NCBI RefSeq assembly: GCF_036880405.1
Contig: NZ_JBAJJM010000008.1
Span: 1-64,000, forward strand
Source of the DNA: Mannheimia indoligenes
GTDB taxonomy: Bacteria; Pseudomonadota; Gammaproteobacteria; Enterobacterales; Pasteurellaceae
Direction: 5' to 3'
DNA: 64,000 nucleotides
The position numbers and the translations under genes were made by a program. Below, piece by piece: positions 17,092-25,751 of this stretch (position 1 is the stretch's first letter; every line of letters starts with the position of its first letter). The notes beneath the pieces are model-generated. The model saw nothing but the letters and a program-made list of their open reading frames with translations. It did no database searches and was not told the DNA's origin.

Positions 17092-18483
17092 TTATTGTGC
17101 GGAAGGAGTTGGCTGTTCAGAAACTTCCTCTGATTTAGCCGCTTCTGTTTCTGCAGGTTTCCCAGACTCTGTCTGTTCTTGCTTCACAGGTTCTGCTTGC
17201 TCCAATTCTTTCTCAGCTTTAATTTCTACTTTCTCAATTTGTTGAGGTGCTTTATTAATTTGCTGAGATAATACTTTCAAACTTTGTAATGAATCCGGAG
17301 TATCAACATAAATAGTTTGTTCTGCTAAATCATCAACTTCTTTTAAGAAATTTTGTACATTTTCATTTGAAGTATCAAAATAACTTCTTACCCAAGAACC
17401 CACTGTTTGCAGTGATTTTTTATAGAATTCACTTTGCTGGCGAGGAATTGCTAAAATCGCAATCTGTAAACGTAAACGGATATTTTCACGCAAGTAAATT
17501 TCCTGGTTAGGGGCAACAAAAGCTTTTTCATCAGCAACGTTACGTTTAGAAACACGAATAAAATGATCTAAGAATGAACTTGCACTTTTCTCTAAGTTTT
17601 TCTCCCAATCAGCAATCGAATCACTGACTTGACCTTCTGCAATAGCAGCTTGCGATTGTTCACTTTCTAAAATCGGCAAGTCATCTAATCGGTTAGTTAA
17701 ATTCGCTACACGCTGCATTAATGCATTTTGATCAATGTTGTTGATACTGGTTAAAGTATTCAAATCGGATTTGATTGCTTCACGCACATTTGTTGCACTC
17801 GGTACTTGAGTTAAAACTTGATCAGCCTCTAACAACAGATTTTTCGCTGTATCAATATCATTATCCAAAACCACTTTACGAGCAGCATTGTTTAATAGGA
17901 AATCGGCTTCTGATAATAGCCAGAAGGTTTTATCCGAACCCGAAGAATTATTTAATTTTTGCAATTGTAGCTGTAAACCACTAATTTGTTGAGTATAACC
18001 ACTTTGTGCGTTTTCAAGCTCTTTAATACGATCTAACGCTTTTTGATAATGAGTTGAAAGCTCTGCAATTTGAGCTTTTTCATTATCAAAATTTGGCATT
18101 TCAACTGCAGTTTGGGCTGATGCTTGCTGATTTGCTTTAGTAGATAAGGCTTGAATTTGGGCTTCCACCTCATCAAATTTTTTATTTGCCATAAAATGAC
18201 CGGCACCACCCACAGCAAGTGCCACTAACAAGGCTAATAAAGCCAAACCTTTTCCGCCCGACTTCTGAACAATCACTTTTTCTTCAGCTGTGATTTTTTC
18301 CTCTGCCGGAATACTCTCTTTTAGCGGTGCTTCTTTTTCTTCAATAATAGTCTCGTTCAAAATATCTTCCTCAATCTCATTTTTTGCAAAAGATTGTGTA
18401 GAATTGACCGCTTGTTGGTTTTCTACTACAACATCCTCTGTCGTATTTTCTACTTTTTCAGGTACTTTTCTTGATTTTGACAT
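17092..18483 (-). CDS. hemX: HemX, membrane-anchored protein of the heme operon
   Basis: 463 residues. An acidic, low-complexity cytoplasmic start (about 1-75) leads to one membrane helix (about 79-97). A coiled-coil rich periplasmic domain follows, with the family segment FWLLSEADFLLNNAARKVVLDNDIDTAKNLLLEADQVL. The last ~50 residues are again low-complexity Glu/Lys/Gln. It is annotated as putative uroporphyrinogen-III C-methyltransferase in many genomes, but it lacks an obvious methyltransferase fold and that activity is doubtful. It starts 11 bp after hemD. Confidence 0.9.
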   Translation of the reverse strand: MSKSRKVPEKVENTTEDVVVENQQAVNSTQSFAKNEIEEDILNETIIEEKEAPLKESIPAEEKITAEEKVIVQKSGGKGLALLALLVALAVGGAGHFMANKKFDEVEAQIQALSTKANQQASAQTAVEMPNFDNEKAQIAELSTHYQKALDRIKELENAQSGYTQQISGLQLQLQKLNNSSGSDKTFWLLSEADFLLNNAARKVVLDNDIDTAKNLLLEADQVLTQVPSATNVREAIKSDLNTLTSINNIDQNALMQRVANLTNRLDDLPILESEQSQAAIAEGQVSDSIADWEKNLEKSASSFLDHFIRVSKRNVADEKAFVAPNQEIYLRENIRLRLQIAILAIPRQQSEFYKKSLQTVGSWVRSYFDTSNENVQNFLKEVDDLAEQTIYVDTPDSLQSLKVLSQQINKAPQQIEKVEIKAEKELEQAEPVKQEQTESGKPAETEAAKSEEVSEQPTPSAQ

Positions 18484-18494
18484 ACTCGCCCACC

Positions 18495-19259
18495 TTAGTT
18501 AGATTTGTCAATTTTAAATAATAATGTATTCATCAACGTTACATTATCTGCTTTATCCGATACAAAAATTTTATCTGATTGCCACCCCATCTGCTTAGCA
18601 ATTTTGCCTATACGCTGGCTTACCACCACAAGATTACACTCAAATAGCCATTCTCGGCAATTTTCATTTGTTTGTTCATACAGGCTTTTTAAAATTTCAC
18701 TGCTGGTAATCACAATAGTATCCACGCCTAAACGCTTGCAAACGCTAATTTTTTCCGGAATATCTACCGTAACAGGTTCTCTACGATAACATTCCAAATA
18801 TTGAATGCTTGCCCCACGCAACATTGCAGTTTCAGCTAACAACTCACGCCCGGAATTTGCCCGTAAAATCAAAATCGTTTTATCGGTTAAATCTTGCATA
18901 TCCGGCAATGCTAACACACCTTCACTATTTTCTGATTCTAGCGGATAAATAACCGCTTGTTCAGCTTTTTCGGTAAAATATTTTGCCGTTCGTTGTCCTA
19001 CCGCAAAATATTTTAAATCCGAACGAAAGTGGAACCCTGTATCCGTTAATGTTTTCACTGCATAATCCACTGCATTTGGCGAAACCACAAAAACATAATC
19101 GCCCGATTTAAGACGAGACAGTACAGAAGGCAATAGCGGTAATTCACTGCCTGCCTCAATCGTAAATAACGGCTGATGTACGGCAAAAATTTGTCGTTCA
19201 TTGAGCATATCGACCAATTCTTGCCCTCGATTATCAGGGCGTGTTACAAGTACATTCAT
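18495..19259 (-). CDS. hemD: Uroporphyrinogen-III synthase HemD
   Basis: 254 residues starting MNVLVTRPDNRGQELVDMLN, typical of HemD, with VFVSPNAVDYAVKTL, YFAVGQRTAKYF, ILILRANSGRELLAE and TIVITSSEILKSL. It cyclises hydroxymethylbilane, the product of the upstream hemC, with inversion of ring D. Only one base separates it from the hemC stop, implying coupled translation. Family sequence similarity is low, but the position and motifs leave little doubt. Confidence 0.93.
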   Translation of the reverse strand: MNVLVTRPDNRGQELVDMLNERQIFAVHQPLFTIEAGSELPLLPSVLSRLKSGDYVFVVSPNAVDYAVKTLTDTGFHFRSDLKYFAVGQRTAKYFTEKAEQAVIYPLESENSEGVLALPDMQDLTDKTILILRANSGRELLAETAMLRGASIQYLECYRREPVTVDIPEKISVCKRLGVDTIVITSSEILKSLYEQTNENCREWLFECNLVVVSQRIGKIAKQMGWQSDKIFVSDKADNVTLMNTLLFKIDKSN

Positions 19260-19260
19260 T

Positions 19261-20199
19261 TTATTTGATAGGATTATCGCTATAAACTTCGGCTAAAATT
19301 TTATCTGCACCTTGTGCAAGTAATTGTTCCGCAACGGAAATGCCCAACTGCTCTGCATTTTCTTTATGCCCTTTTGCAGAGGCTCGAATAATCTGCGAAC
19401 CGTCTAATGCTCCCACTAAAGCATTTAGTGTAATTTCATCACCGTCTAAAGTGGCAAAACCACCTATCGGAACTTGGCAACCACCTTGCAAGCGAGTGTT
19501 CATCGCTCGCTCAGCCATCACACAACAAGCGGTCGAATTATGCTTTAATTTTGCAACATAATTTAGCACACGCTCATCATTCACTCGGGTTTCAATCCCT
19601 ACTGCACCTTGACCCGCTGCCGGCAATGATTGTTCCACCGAAAGATAACTACGAATTCTCTCTTGTAACCCTAAACGAATTAACCCGGCAGAAGCCAGAA
19701 TAATTGCATCGTATTCATTGTTGTCCAATTTGCTTAAACGAGTTCCAACATTACCACGCAGAGATTTCACTTCTAAATGCGGATATTTTGCCATTAACTG
19801 ACACTGACGGCGTAAACTTGATGTGCCAACAATCGCCCCTTCGGGTAAATCATCTAAACTATCATATTTATTGGAAACAAAAGCATCACGCGGATCTTCA
19901 CGCTCACAAATGACCGCCAAACCTAATCCATCAGGAAAACTCATCGGCACATCTTTCATTGAATGCACGGCAATATCGGCTCTGTTTTCCAACAAGGCTA
20001 ATTCTAACTCTTTAACAAACAAACCTTTTCCGCCAATTTTTGCCAACGGCGTGTCTAAAATCACATCGCCTTTTGTTACCATCGTAACCAGCTCGACAGA
20101 TAATTGTGGAAAATGTTTTTCCAACTCATTTTTTACAAAATTAGCCTGCCATAAAGCAAGTGGGCTTTGGCGAGTTGCAATGCGTAAAATGTCTTTCAT
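19261..20199 (-). CDS. hemC: Porphobilinogen deaminase (hydroxymethylbilane synthase) HemC
   Basis: 312 residues: IATRQSPLALWQAN at the start, the catalytic region DIAVHSMKDVP (Asp ~76), GTSSLRRQCQL, GNVGTRLSKLD, AAGQGAVGIE, and the dipyrromethane-cofactor cysteine C241 in LQGGCQVPIGG (Cys242 in E. coli). It polymerises four porphobilinogens. It is the first gene of hemCDXY, whose promoter must lie in the 273-bp region shared with adhE. Confidence 0.96.
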   Translation of the reverse strand: MKDILRIATRQSPLALWQANFVKNELEKHFPQLSVELVTMVTKGDVILDTPLAKIGGKGLFVKELELALLENRADIAVHSMKDVPMSFPDGLGLAVICEREDPRDAFVSNKYDSLDDLPEGAIVGTSSLRRQCQLMAKYPHLEVKSLRGNVGTRLSKLDNNEYDAIILASAGLIRLGLQERIRSYLSVEQSLPAAGQGAVGIETRVNDERVLNYVAKLKHNSTACCVMAERAMNTRLQGGCQVPIGGFATLDGDEITLNALVGALDGSQIIRASAKGHKENAEQLGISVAEQLLAQGADKILAEVYSDNPIK

Positions 20200-20366
20200 A
20201 AGTTCTAAAAATTAAAACAGCATAGTAAATGCTAATTATCCTAACACTTTTTTAGCTTAACTGCCAAAAATAATCGCGGTTTTCTATTTGCGTTTAATCA
20301 AAACCCGGGCTTTTTCTTAAAAAATTATTTCCCTATTTTTATAGCATATATACAACCTTAAAAAGG

Positions 20367-20380
20367 TTGACATAGATCAA
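20367..20380 (+). promoter_or_regulatory. FNR-like box upstream of adhE
   Basis: TTGACATAGATCAA matches the FNR consensus TTGATNNNNATCAA at nine of ten conserved positions. It lies about 110 bp before the adhE start, in the divergent hemC/adhE intergenic region. Anaerobic control of adhE is expected; the regulation is inferred. Confidence 0.7.
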
Positions 20381-20488
20381 ATCAACAATAAAACTTTGTG
20401 AATTTTTAACGACAAAATAACTCTTTTGGGTAATAATTTCATCAGTTAAAAAAATTATCAAATTTTAAATCTTATGAGGAAACAAACT

Positions 20489-23101
20489 ATGGCTAAAAGC
20501 ACTCAACCATTTGATGCCCAAGCAGAAGTCAATTCACTTGTCGAAAAAGGCTTAAAAGCACTTGATGAGTTTAGAAAGCTGAATCAAGAGCAGGTCGATT
20601 TTATTGTCGCCAAAGCCTCTGTTGCCGCCCTTGATAAGCACGGCATTTTAGCAATGCACGCTTATGAAGAAACAGGACGTGGCGTATTTGAAGACAAAGC
20701 CACTAAAAACCTGTTCGCCTGTGAGTATGTTGTCAATAATATGCGACATTTAAAAACAGCAGGGGTAATTAGTGAAGATGATGTATCAGGTATTACCGAA
20801 ATAGCCGACCCGGTCGGTGTTGTCTGCGGAATTACCCCAACTACTAACCCAACCTCAACCACTATCTTTAAAGCGTTAATCGCCCTCAAAACCCGTAATC
20901 CAATCGTTTTTGCTTTCCACCCATCAGCTCAACAATGTTCTGCTCACGCTGCTCAAATTGTGCGTGATGCTGCCGTTGCCGCAGGTGCTCCGGAACATTG
21001 TGTGCAATGGATTACACAGCCTTCAATGGAAGGCACTTCCGCATTAATGAAACACCCTGGCATTGCTACCATCTTAGCTACTGGTGGTAATGCAATGGTG
21101 GAAGCCGCTTACTCTTGCGGTAAACCGGCGTTAGGGGTTGGAGCAGGTAATGTACCCGCTTATGTGGAAAAAACAGCCAAATTAAAACAAGCGGTGTATG
21201 ACATCGTAATGTCGAAATCTTTCGACAACGGTATGATTTGTGCTTCTGAACAGGCTGCAATTGTCGATAAAGAAATCTACAACGATTTCATCAAAGAAAT
21301 GCAATCTTACGGCGTTTACTTAGTAAATAAAAAAGAAAAAGCTTTACTTGAAAAATATATCTTCGGTGTTGATAAAGCCAAAGACGAAAACTGCTCAGGG
21401 GCAAAACTCAATGCGGCAGTGGTTGGTAAACCAGCAGCGTGGATTGCAGAGCAAGCAGGTTTTAAAGTGCCGGAAAAAACCAATATTTTATTAGCAGAAT
21501 GTGCTTTTGTAGGCGAAGGCGAGCCACTTACACGTGAAAAACTTTCACCTGTGTTAGCTCTACTCAAATCGAACTCAACTGAACACGGCTTAGAACTTTC
21601 TGAAGCAATGGTGAACTTTCACGGTTTAGGACATAGTGCGGCGATCCACACAGAAAACAAAGAGCTTGCTAAAACATTCGGCGAGCGTGTAAAAGCCATT
21701 CGTGTGATTTGGAATTCACCGTCTACTTTCGGCGGTATCGGCGATGTGTATAATTCTTTCCTCCCATCGCTCACATTAGGTTGTGGCTCTTACGGCAAAA
21801 ACTCCGTAGGCAACAACGTGAGTGCAGTGAACTTAATCAACATTAAACGTGTGGGCAGACGGAGAAATAATATGCAATGGTTTAAAGTACCATCAAAAAT
21901 CTACTTTGAGCGTGATTCAATCCAATATTTAAAATCGATGCACGATGTACATAAAGTGATGATCGTAACCGACCGTTCAATGGTAGATCTCGGCTTTGTG
22001 GATAGAATTACCGAGCAACTCCGCCAACGCCGCAATCAAGTAATGATTCAACTTTTCACCGATGTTGAACCGAATCCAAGCCTACAAACCGTGCAGCGTG
22101 GTACAGAATTAATGCGTAGCTTCCAACCGGATACCATTATTGCATTAGGCGGCGGCTCGCCAATGGACGCAGCGAAAATTATGTGGTTATTCTACGAACA
22201 ACCTGAAGTGGATTTCCGTGATTTAGTGCAAAAATTTATGGATATTCGCAAACGTGCGTTTAAATTCCCACAATTAGGCAGAAAAGCGAAATTTGTTGGT
22301 ATTCCAACCACTTCCGGTACAGGTTCTGAAGTAACACCATTCGCAGTAATTACTGACGGAGATATTAAATATCCGTTAGCAGATTACTCTTTAACACCAA
22401 CCATTGCGATTGTTGATCCTGCATTAGTGATGTCAGTACCGTCTCACGTTGCAGCTGATACCGGCTTAGACGTTTTAACCCACGCAACCGAAGCCTATAC
22501 CTCGATTTTAGCTAACGACTACACAGATGGTTTGGCGTTACAAGCAATCAAATTAGTGTTTGAAAACTTGGAAAAATCGGTAAAAGAGTTTGACGAAGCT
22601 GCTCGTGAAAAAATGCATAATGCCTCTACAATGGCAGGTATGGCATTCGCCAATGCATTCCTTGGTATTTGCCACTCAATGGCACACAAAATTGGTGGTA
22701 AATTCCACACAATTCACGGCAGAACCAATGCGATTTTACTGCCACACGTGATTCGCTATAACGGTACTCGCCCAACTAAAGTAGCAACTTGGCCAAAATA
22801 CACCAACTATGTTGCGGATATTCGTTTCCAAGATATCGCAAGAATGCTGGGCTTACCAGCTGAAACACCGGAACAAGCAGTTGAATCTTACGCCAAAGCG
22901 GTTCACGATTTAGCCGTACGTTGCGGTGTAAAAATGTCATTACGTGAGCAAGGCGTTGATGAGCAAGCATTCTTAGATGCTCGCCGTGAGCTTGCACTAC
23001 ACGCATTTGAAGACCAATGTACGCCGGCAAATCCACGTTTGGCAATGATCGAGGATATGGAAGAGATTATGACAAAAGCCTACTACGGCAAAACAGAATA
23101 A
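20489..23101 (+). CDS. adhE: Bifunctional acetaldehyde-CoA / alcohol dehydrogenase AdhE
   Basis: 870 residues from the ATG at 20489, preceded by TGAGGAAAC; an ATG at 20474 in the same frame has no such site. The N-terminal half is a CoA-acylating aldehyde dehydrogenase (GVVCGITPTTNPTSTTIFKAL, catalytic Cys in NGMICASEQA). The C-terminal half, from about residue 445, is an iron-dependent alcohol dehydrogenase (ALGGGSPMDAAK, TTSGTGSEVTPFAVIT, GICHSMAHKIGG). It regenerates NAD+ from acetyl-CoA during fermentation and forms spirosomes. It is monocistronic, with an FNR-like box upstream. Confidence 0.96.
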   Translation: MAKSTQPFDAQAEVNSLVEKGLKALDEFRKLNQEQVDFIVAKASVAALDKHGILAMHAYEETGRGVFEDKATKNLFACEYVVNNMRHLKTAGVISEDDVSGITEIADPVGVVCGITPTTNPTSTTIFKALIALKTRNPIVFAFHPSAQQCSAHAAQIVRDAAVAAGAPEHCVQWITQPSMEGTSALMKHPGIATILATGGNAMVEAAYSCGKPALGVGAGNVPAYVEKTAKLKQAVYDIVMSKSFDNGMICASEQAAIVDKEIYNDFIKEMQSYGVYLVNKKEKALLEKYIFGVDKAKDENCSGAKLNAAVVGKPAAWIAEQAGFKVPEKTNILLAECAFVGEGEPLTREKLSPVLALLKSNSTEHGLELSEAMVNFHGLGHSAAIHTENKELAKTFGERVKAIRVIWNSPSTFGGIGDVYNSFLPSLTLGCGSYGKNSVGNNVSAVNLINIKRVGRRRNNMQWFKVPSKIYFERDSIQYLKSMHDVHKVMIVTDRSMVDLGFVDRITEQLRQRRNQVMIQLFTDVEPNPSLQTVQRGTELMRSFQPDTIIALGGGSPMDAAKIMWLFYEQPEVDFRDLVQKFMDIRKRAFKFPQLGRKAKFVGIPTTSGTGSEVTPFAVITDGDIKYPLADYSLTPTIAIVDPALVMSVPSHVAADTGLDVLTHATEAYTSILANDYTDGLALQAIKLVFENLEKSVKEFDEAAREKMHNASTMAGMAFANAFLGICHSMAHKIGGKFHTIHGRTNAILLPHVIRYNGTRPTKVATWPKYTNYVADIRFQDIARMLGLPAETPEQAVESYAKAVHDLAVRCGVKMSLREQGVDEQAFLDARRELALHAFEDQCTPANPRLAMIEDMEEIMTKAYYGKTE

Positions 23102-23117
23102 TCTTTCACTATGACAG

Positions 23118-23145
23118 AATGACCGCTTTACAAGCGGTCATTTTT
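23118..23145 (+). terminator. adhE terminator built from an inverted uptake-signal pair
   Basis: AATGACCGCTT (23118-23128) and AAGCGGTCATT (23132-23142) form an 11-bp perfect stem with a 3-nt loop and following T residues. Confidence 0.88.
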
Positions 23146-23228
23146 GTTGGCTTTTTTGCAAAAATAACGGCATAGTAGACAAAATAACAAAAAGTGCAAA
23201 AATAATAAAAAATCTCACCGCTTGTAAG

Positions 23229-24623
23229 TTATCGCCAGCCTCCGCCAAGTGCTTTATACAAGCTAATTAAATTTAAGGCTTGTGAAAGTTGAGATTGAAC
23301 CAATTGTTTCTGATAATTCAGCACCGATGTTCTTGCTCTAATCGCCACATCTAAAGTTTTTTCGCCATATTTAAACAACCTTTGAGCATCATTTGCCTGT
23401 TTTTGGGCTTGTCGTACTGCATTTTGCAATAATCGGCTTTGCTTAGCTAAACTAGATTGATGTTGATAAGCAGAATCTACCTCGCCGAGAGCTTTTAAGA
23501 GACTATTGTCGTACTCAATCATTGCTGCTTGCAAGCGAGCATCTGAAGCATCGATATTCGCTTGAATTCTGCCATTGGTAAAAATCGGGAGCTTCACGCC
23601 AACACTCACGAGGTTAGCCAAAGCCGAAATTGGCGATAGATCATTGTTGATTTTGATATAACCGCCCTGCCCTAAGAACTGGATGTCAAAACGTGGGTAG
23701 AGATCTGCTTTCGCACTTGCAAGCTTAGCCGCCATTGCTTCTACCTGACGGGCATTTGCCTTTATATCCGGGCGGCGTTCAATCACTGTACTTGGCATTT
23801 GCCCACTTGGGCTATCCGGAATTTTCGCTAATGGATTACCACTTTTGGCAATGTGAAAACCTTGTGGTACAGAGCCAATCAATACCGCAATATTACGAGT
23901 GAGGGCATCAGCTTGTGATTGTAACATTGATTGTTGAGCCTGTAATGCAGTGATTTGAGCTTTAATTTCACTAATTTCATACGCAGTTGCCTGCCCTGCA
24001 TTAAAACGCCCTTGAATATAACGCTGTAGTTCATTCAAGATAGCCACATTTTTACGAAGAATTTCTTGTTTCTGCTCAATGGCATAAATTCGGAAATAAT
24101 TTTCCGCAATGCTGCTGGAAACTAAAAGCTGTGCACCATAAACTTGTTCTTGGCGTGCTAACGCTCCTGCTCTTGCAGCATCAGCATCGCTGCGTTTTTT
24201 ACCAAAAAAATCTGGCTCCCAAGAAGCAGAGATTCCACCTTGTATCGCTGCTACATCAGAGCGTTTTGGGTCAAACAACCCGGTGTCCATATCCATCAGA
24301 CCTCCACCAACAGAACCACTTGCCCCAATGTTAATCCCTTTATCGGCTTCGGTATATTGGCTGTTGGCTTGAGCTTCCGCTAATCGGGCTTGGGCGAGTT
24401 TGATATCAAGGCTGTTAGCTAATCCTTTTTCAATCAAGGCTGTTAATTGCGGATCATTCCAGTTTTTCCACCATTGCTGGATTTCATTTGCTCCTTTCGC
24501 TGCTTGAGTTTGATCAAACTCAAGCGGTACTTCAACGGAAGATTGGGTATCGACGGTAATGCTATTACAAGCGGTCAAAAAAGCGGTAAAAATTGCAATT
24601 GTTGATAATTTATAAAGATTCAT
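23229..24623 (-). CDS. Outer-membrane efflux lipoprotein (OprM/NodT, TolC-like)
   Basis: 464 residues. The lipoprotein signal ends AFLTAC (Cys about residue 19), and two outer-membrane efflux domains with long coiled helices follow (SLDIKLAQARLAEAQANSQY, GISASWEPDFFGKKRSD, RRPDIKANARQVEAMAAKLASAKADLYPRFDI, GQATAYEISEIKAQI). It forms the trimeric outer-membrane channel of a tripartite exporter. It starts three bases after the yhhJ-like permease, so it is the last gene of the four-gene operon. The E. coli yhiI-rbbA-yhhJ cluster lacks such a gene. Confidence 0.9.
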   Translation of the reverse strand: MNLYKLSTIAIFTAFLTACNSITVDTQSSVEVPLEFDQTQAAKGANEIQQWWKNWNDPQLTALIEKGLANSLDIKLAQARLAEAQANSQYTEADKGINIGASGSVGGGLMDMDTGLFDPKRSDVAAIQGGISASWEPDFFGKKRSDADAARAGALARQEQVYGAQLLVSSSIAENYFRIYAIEQKQEILRKNVAILNELQRYIQGRFNAGQATAYEISEIKAQITALQAQQSMLQSQADALTRNIAVLIGSVPQGFHIAKSGNPLAKIPDSPSGQMPSTVIERRPDIKANARQVEAMAAKLASAKADLYPRFDIQFLGQGGYIKINNDLSPISALANLVSVGVKLPIFTNGRIQANIDASDARLQAAMIEYDNSLLKALGEVDSAYQHQSSLAKQSRLLQNAVRQAQKQANDAQRLFKYGEKTLDVAIRARTSVLNYQKQLVQSQLSQALNLISLYKALGGGWR

Positions 24624-24626
24624 TTT

Positions 24627-25751
24627 TTATCCTTGTTTAGATAGCATAGATTTAAATTGCATTAATGCGATGCCTAAAAAAACCGCCCCAATTAACGCCA
24701 TTTTTACTAAGTGCAACCACACCAAATCTAAGCCTGCATTGCGAAATAATACATCTTGAGCATAACTCCCCAGAATAGTAGTGGGCGAGAATTGCGTTAA
24801 TTGCTGTGCCAATTGGGGCATATTTTCAAGCGGAGAATTTGCCCCTGAAAGCATATACATAACTAAATAAATCGGAATACAGAGCAAGCCAAATTGTGGC
24901 ATTGTGGGGGCAAAAACCGCCAATAAAATCCCTAGTGAAGCAATCGAAAACAGAAAAATGGCTACGCCTAAAATGAAAATCGCAATTTGTTGATTGCTTA
25001 TCGGTGCACCGAGAAAGCCCGAAACAATAAATTTCAGTGAGAATAAAGTAACAATTAACAGTATTACACCATTAGCAAGAATTTTTGATACTGCAATTTC
25101 ACTTGAGCGAACAGGCATTACCAATAAATGCTCTATTGTGCCACGCTCTCTTTCCCGAATTACCGCAGAACCTGAAAGCAACAAAGTTAATAAGGTAAGA
25201 TTACCGACAATCTGCCCTGCTCCCATAAACCAAGCACTATCATAATTAGGATTATATAGCACATTGATTGCGGTATTGAACGGAACAGGCATTTCTGTAG
25301 AACCAACAAAACGCTGAATTTCTTGGCTAAAAATTTGACTGATGTAATGAGCCCCGATATTTGCTTGCGTCATCGCTGTTGCATCAACCAACAACTGCAC
25401 TTTGGGTTCTTTGCCTGCTAAGGAATCTCGTTGATAATTAGGCGGAATTTCGACAATAAAGGTATATTTCCCCACGTCCATTGCACGATCAACCGCTTGA
25501 GGCTCAATATCTTCCACTGTTTTGAAATAAGGCGGAATTAATGCATCTTTCAAACGGTAAGATAGTGCTGAATGATCGTAGTTAATTATTCCCACCGAGC
25601 CATTTTTAACATCGGTCATTCCTTGTTTCGCAATAGTAATAACGGCAAATGAAAACATATAGATAATCAATAAAACTAATACCTTATCACTAAATAAACT
25701 TTTCAACTCTTTAACTGCGAGGAAACCAACATTTTTAAACCAACGGTTCAT
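24627..25751 (-). CDS. ABC-2 type permease (YhhJ-like)
   Basis: 374 residues, the same length as E. coli YhhJ. A membrane helix near 25-45 is followed by a large periplasmic domain (about 48-175) and five clustered helices (LTLLTLLLSGSAVIRERERGTIEHLLVMPV onward), the arrangement of ABC-2 permeases. RERERGTIEHLLVMPVRSSEI is the family signature. It pairs with the fused ATPase-permease next door, which also has one permease half. It starts directly after the rbbA-like stop. Confidence 0.9.
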   Translation of the reverse strand: MNRWFKNVGFLAVKELKSLFSDKVLVLLIIYMFSFAVITIAKQGMTDVKNGSVGIINYDHSALSYRLKDALIPPYFKTVEDIEPQAVDRAMDVGKYTFIVEIPPNYQRDSLAGKEPKVQLLVDATAMTQANIGAHYISQIFSQEIQRFVGSTEMPVPFNTAINVLYNPNYDSAWFMGAGQIVGNLTLLTLLLSGSAVIRERERGTIEHLLVMPVRSSEIAVSKILANGVILLIVTLFSLKFIVSGFLGAPISNQQIAIFILGVAIFLFSIASLGILLAVFAPTMPQFGLLCIPIYLVMYMLSGANSPLENMPQLAQQLTQFSPTTILGSYAQDVLFRNAGLDLVWLHLVKMALIGAVFLGIALMQFKSMLSKQG

